From: Brenneria izbisi
GTDB lineage: Bacteria > Pseudomonadota > Gammaproteobacteria > Enterobacterales > Enterobacteriaceae
DNA length: 64,000 bases
NCBI RefSeq assembly: GCF_025840185.1
Contig: NZ_JAMPJU010000013.1
Span: 44,472-108,471 of the forward strand
Direction: 5' to 3'
Each line of letters begins with the position of its first letter. The stretch's first letter is position 1. Below are positions 63,774 through 64,000 of this stretch, in pieces. The notes beneath the pieces were generated by a model, which worked only from the letters and a program-made list of their open reading frames with translations, had not been told where the DNA came from and did no database searches. A program made the translations under genes and the position numbers.

Positions 63774-64000
63774 AAAAAACTAAATTTATTGTTTTTTATA
63801 CAAAAAATTAAAAAACATTTATAAAAAGACCACCAAAATGACCCCCAACAGAAGTTAACAATACGCGCTAGAACCTCAGAAAGCAGAGATCCCAGCACAG
63901 ATTTGAAAATTAATATCTTCCACTCCCCCTCTGGCAGGATAGTTGACACCCCATACTGAAAATCTCTATGGGGGCAACGGAGCCTGTTATGAAACGCTAT
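63774..64000. other. Left edge of a probable genomic island, with the start of an unidentified ORF
   Basis: DNA beyond the att-like fragment is AT-rich. A frame beginning ATGAAACGCTAT opens at 63989 and runs off the window; only four codons (MKRY) are visible. An insertion-sequence orfA would be a guess only. Confidence 0.3.

Noticed and set aside
63749..63949. 66-codon minus-strand frame near the right edge
   Set aside because: Crosses the att-like fragment and is a Phe/Lys-rich product of AT-rich DNA with no ribosome site.

Overview
This window looks like a chromosomal segment of a plant-associated Enterobacterales bacterium, most likely Pectobacteriaceae (Brenneria/Pectobacterium/Dickeya-like). 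That is an inference. It rests on E. coli-type housekeeping blocks (serB-radA-nadR; zapA-6S RNA-ygfA; ygfB-pepP-ubiH-ubiI; rhaRS/rhaBADM) combined with a type III effector of the HopM1 family of plant pathogens. Coding DNA is moderately GC-rich, with several AT-rich intergenic islands. No CRISPR array, rRNA or complete tRNA was seen.

Layout. (1) 1-2.65 kb: a TonB-dependent siderophore receptor (C-terminus beyond the left edge) and a FepC/FecE-type ATPase. The receptor carries ten CACAA units between signal peptide and TonB box, and has a Fur-like palindrome upstream. (2) 2.7-7.3 kb: ytjB, divergent from serB-radA-nadR; a perfect NadR box lies just before nadR. (3) 7.4-16.2 kb: an MFS carrier, ygfA, 6S RNA, zapA, then ygfB-pepP-ubiH-ubiI, a CurA-type reductase and yqhA. 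(4) 16.4-24.7 kb: a Bcr/CflA drug exporter, a complete RND tripartite efflux operon and yagU. (5) 24.7-30.8 kb: the L-rhamnose catabolic locus. (6) 30.8-36.0 kb: a NikABCDE-like metal or metal-chelate importer with a Fur-like site upstream.

(7) 36.7-44.7 kb is the most unusual part. A small ORF leads a two-gene operon for a ThDP enzyme and a reductase/aminotransferase resembling PigD and PigE. In Serratia that pair builds the monopyrrole half of prodigiosin, but no other prodigiosin gene is visible here. An hrp-box-like sequence, a strong terminator, a CesT-type chaperone and a HopM1-family effector follow. AT-rich DNA flanks both sides.

(8) 45.3-48.5 kb: a beta-carbonic anhydrase overlapping a SulP transporter, then a DUF1615 lipoprotein. 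(9) 48.8-52.7 kb: a GntR regulator and a NitT/TauT-type ABC importer, tied together by the same palindromic operator at both promoters. (10) 53.2-63.4 kb: a LysR regulator, aspA, a five-gene peptide-type ABC importer and a MocR-type regulator. (11) 63.7 kb to the end: a displaced 3' end of tRNA-Leu (leuX type) with its terminator, which should mark the edge of a genomic island continuing to the right.

Start codons were moved inward from the longest open frame where family alignment from memory and a Shine-Dalgarno sequence supported it. No database search was run; family calls come from recognised motifs and recalled reference sequences.
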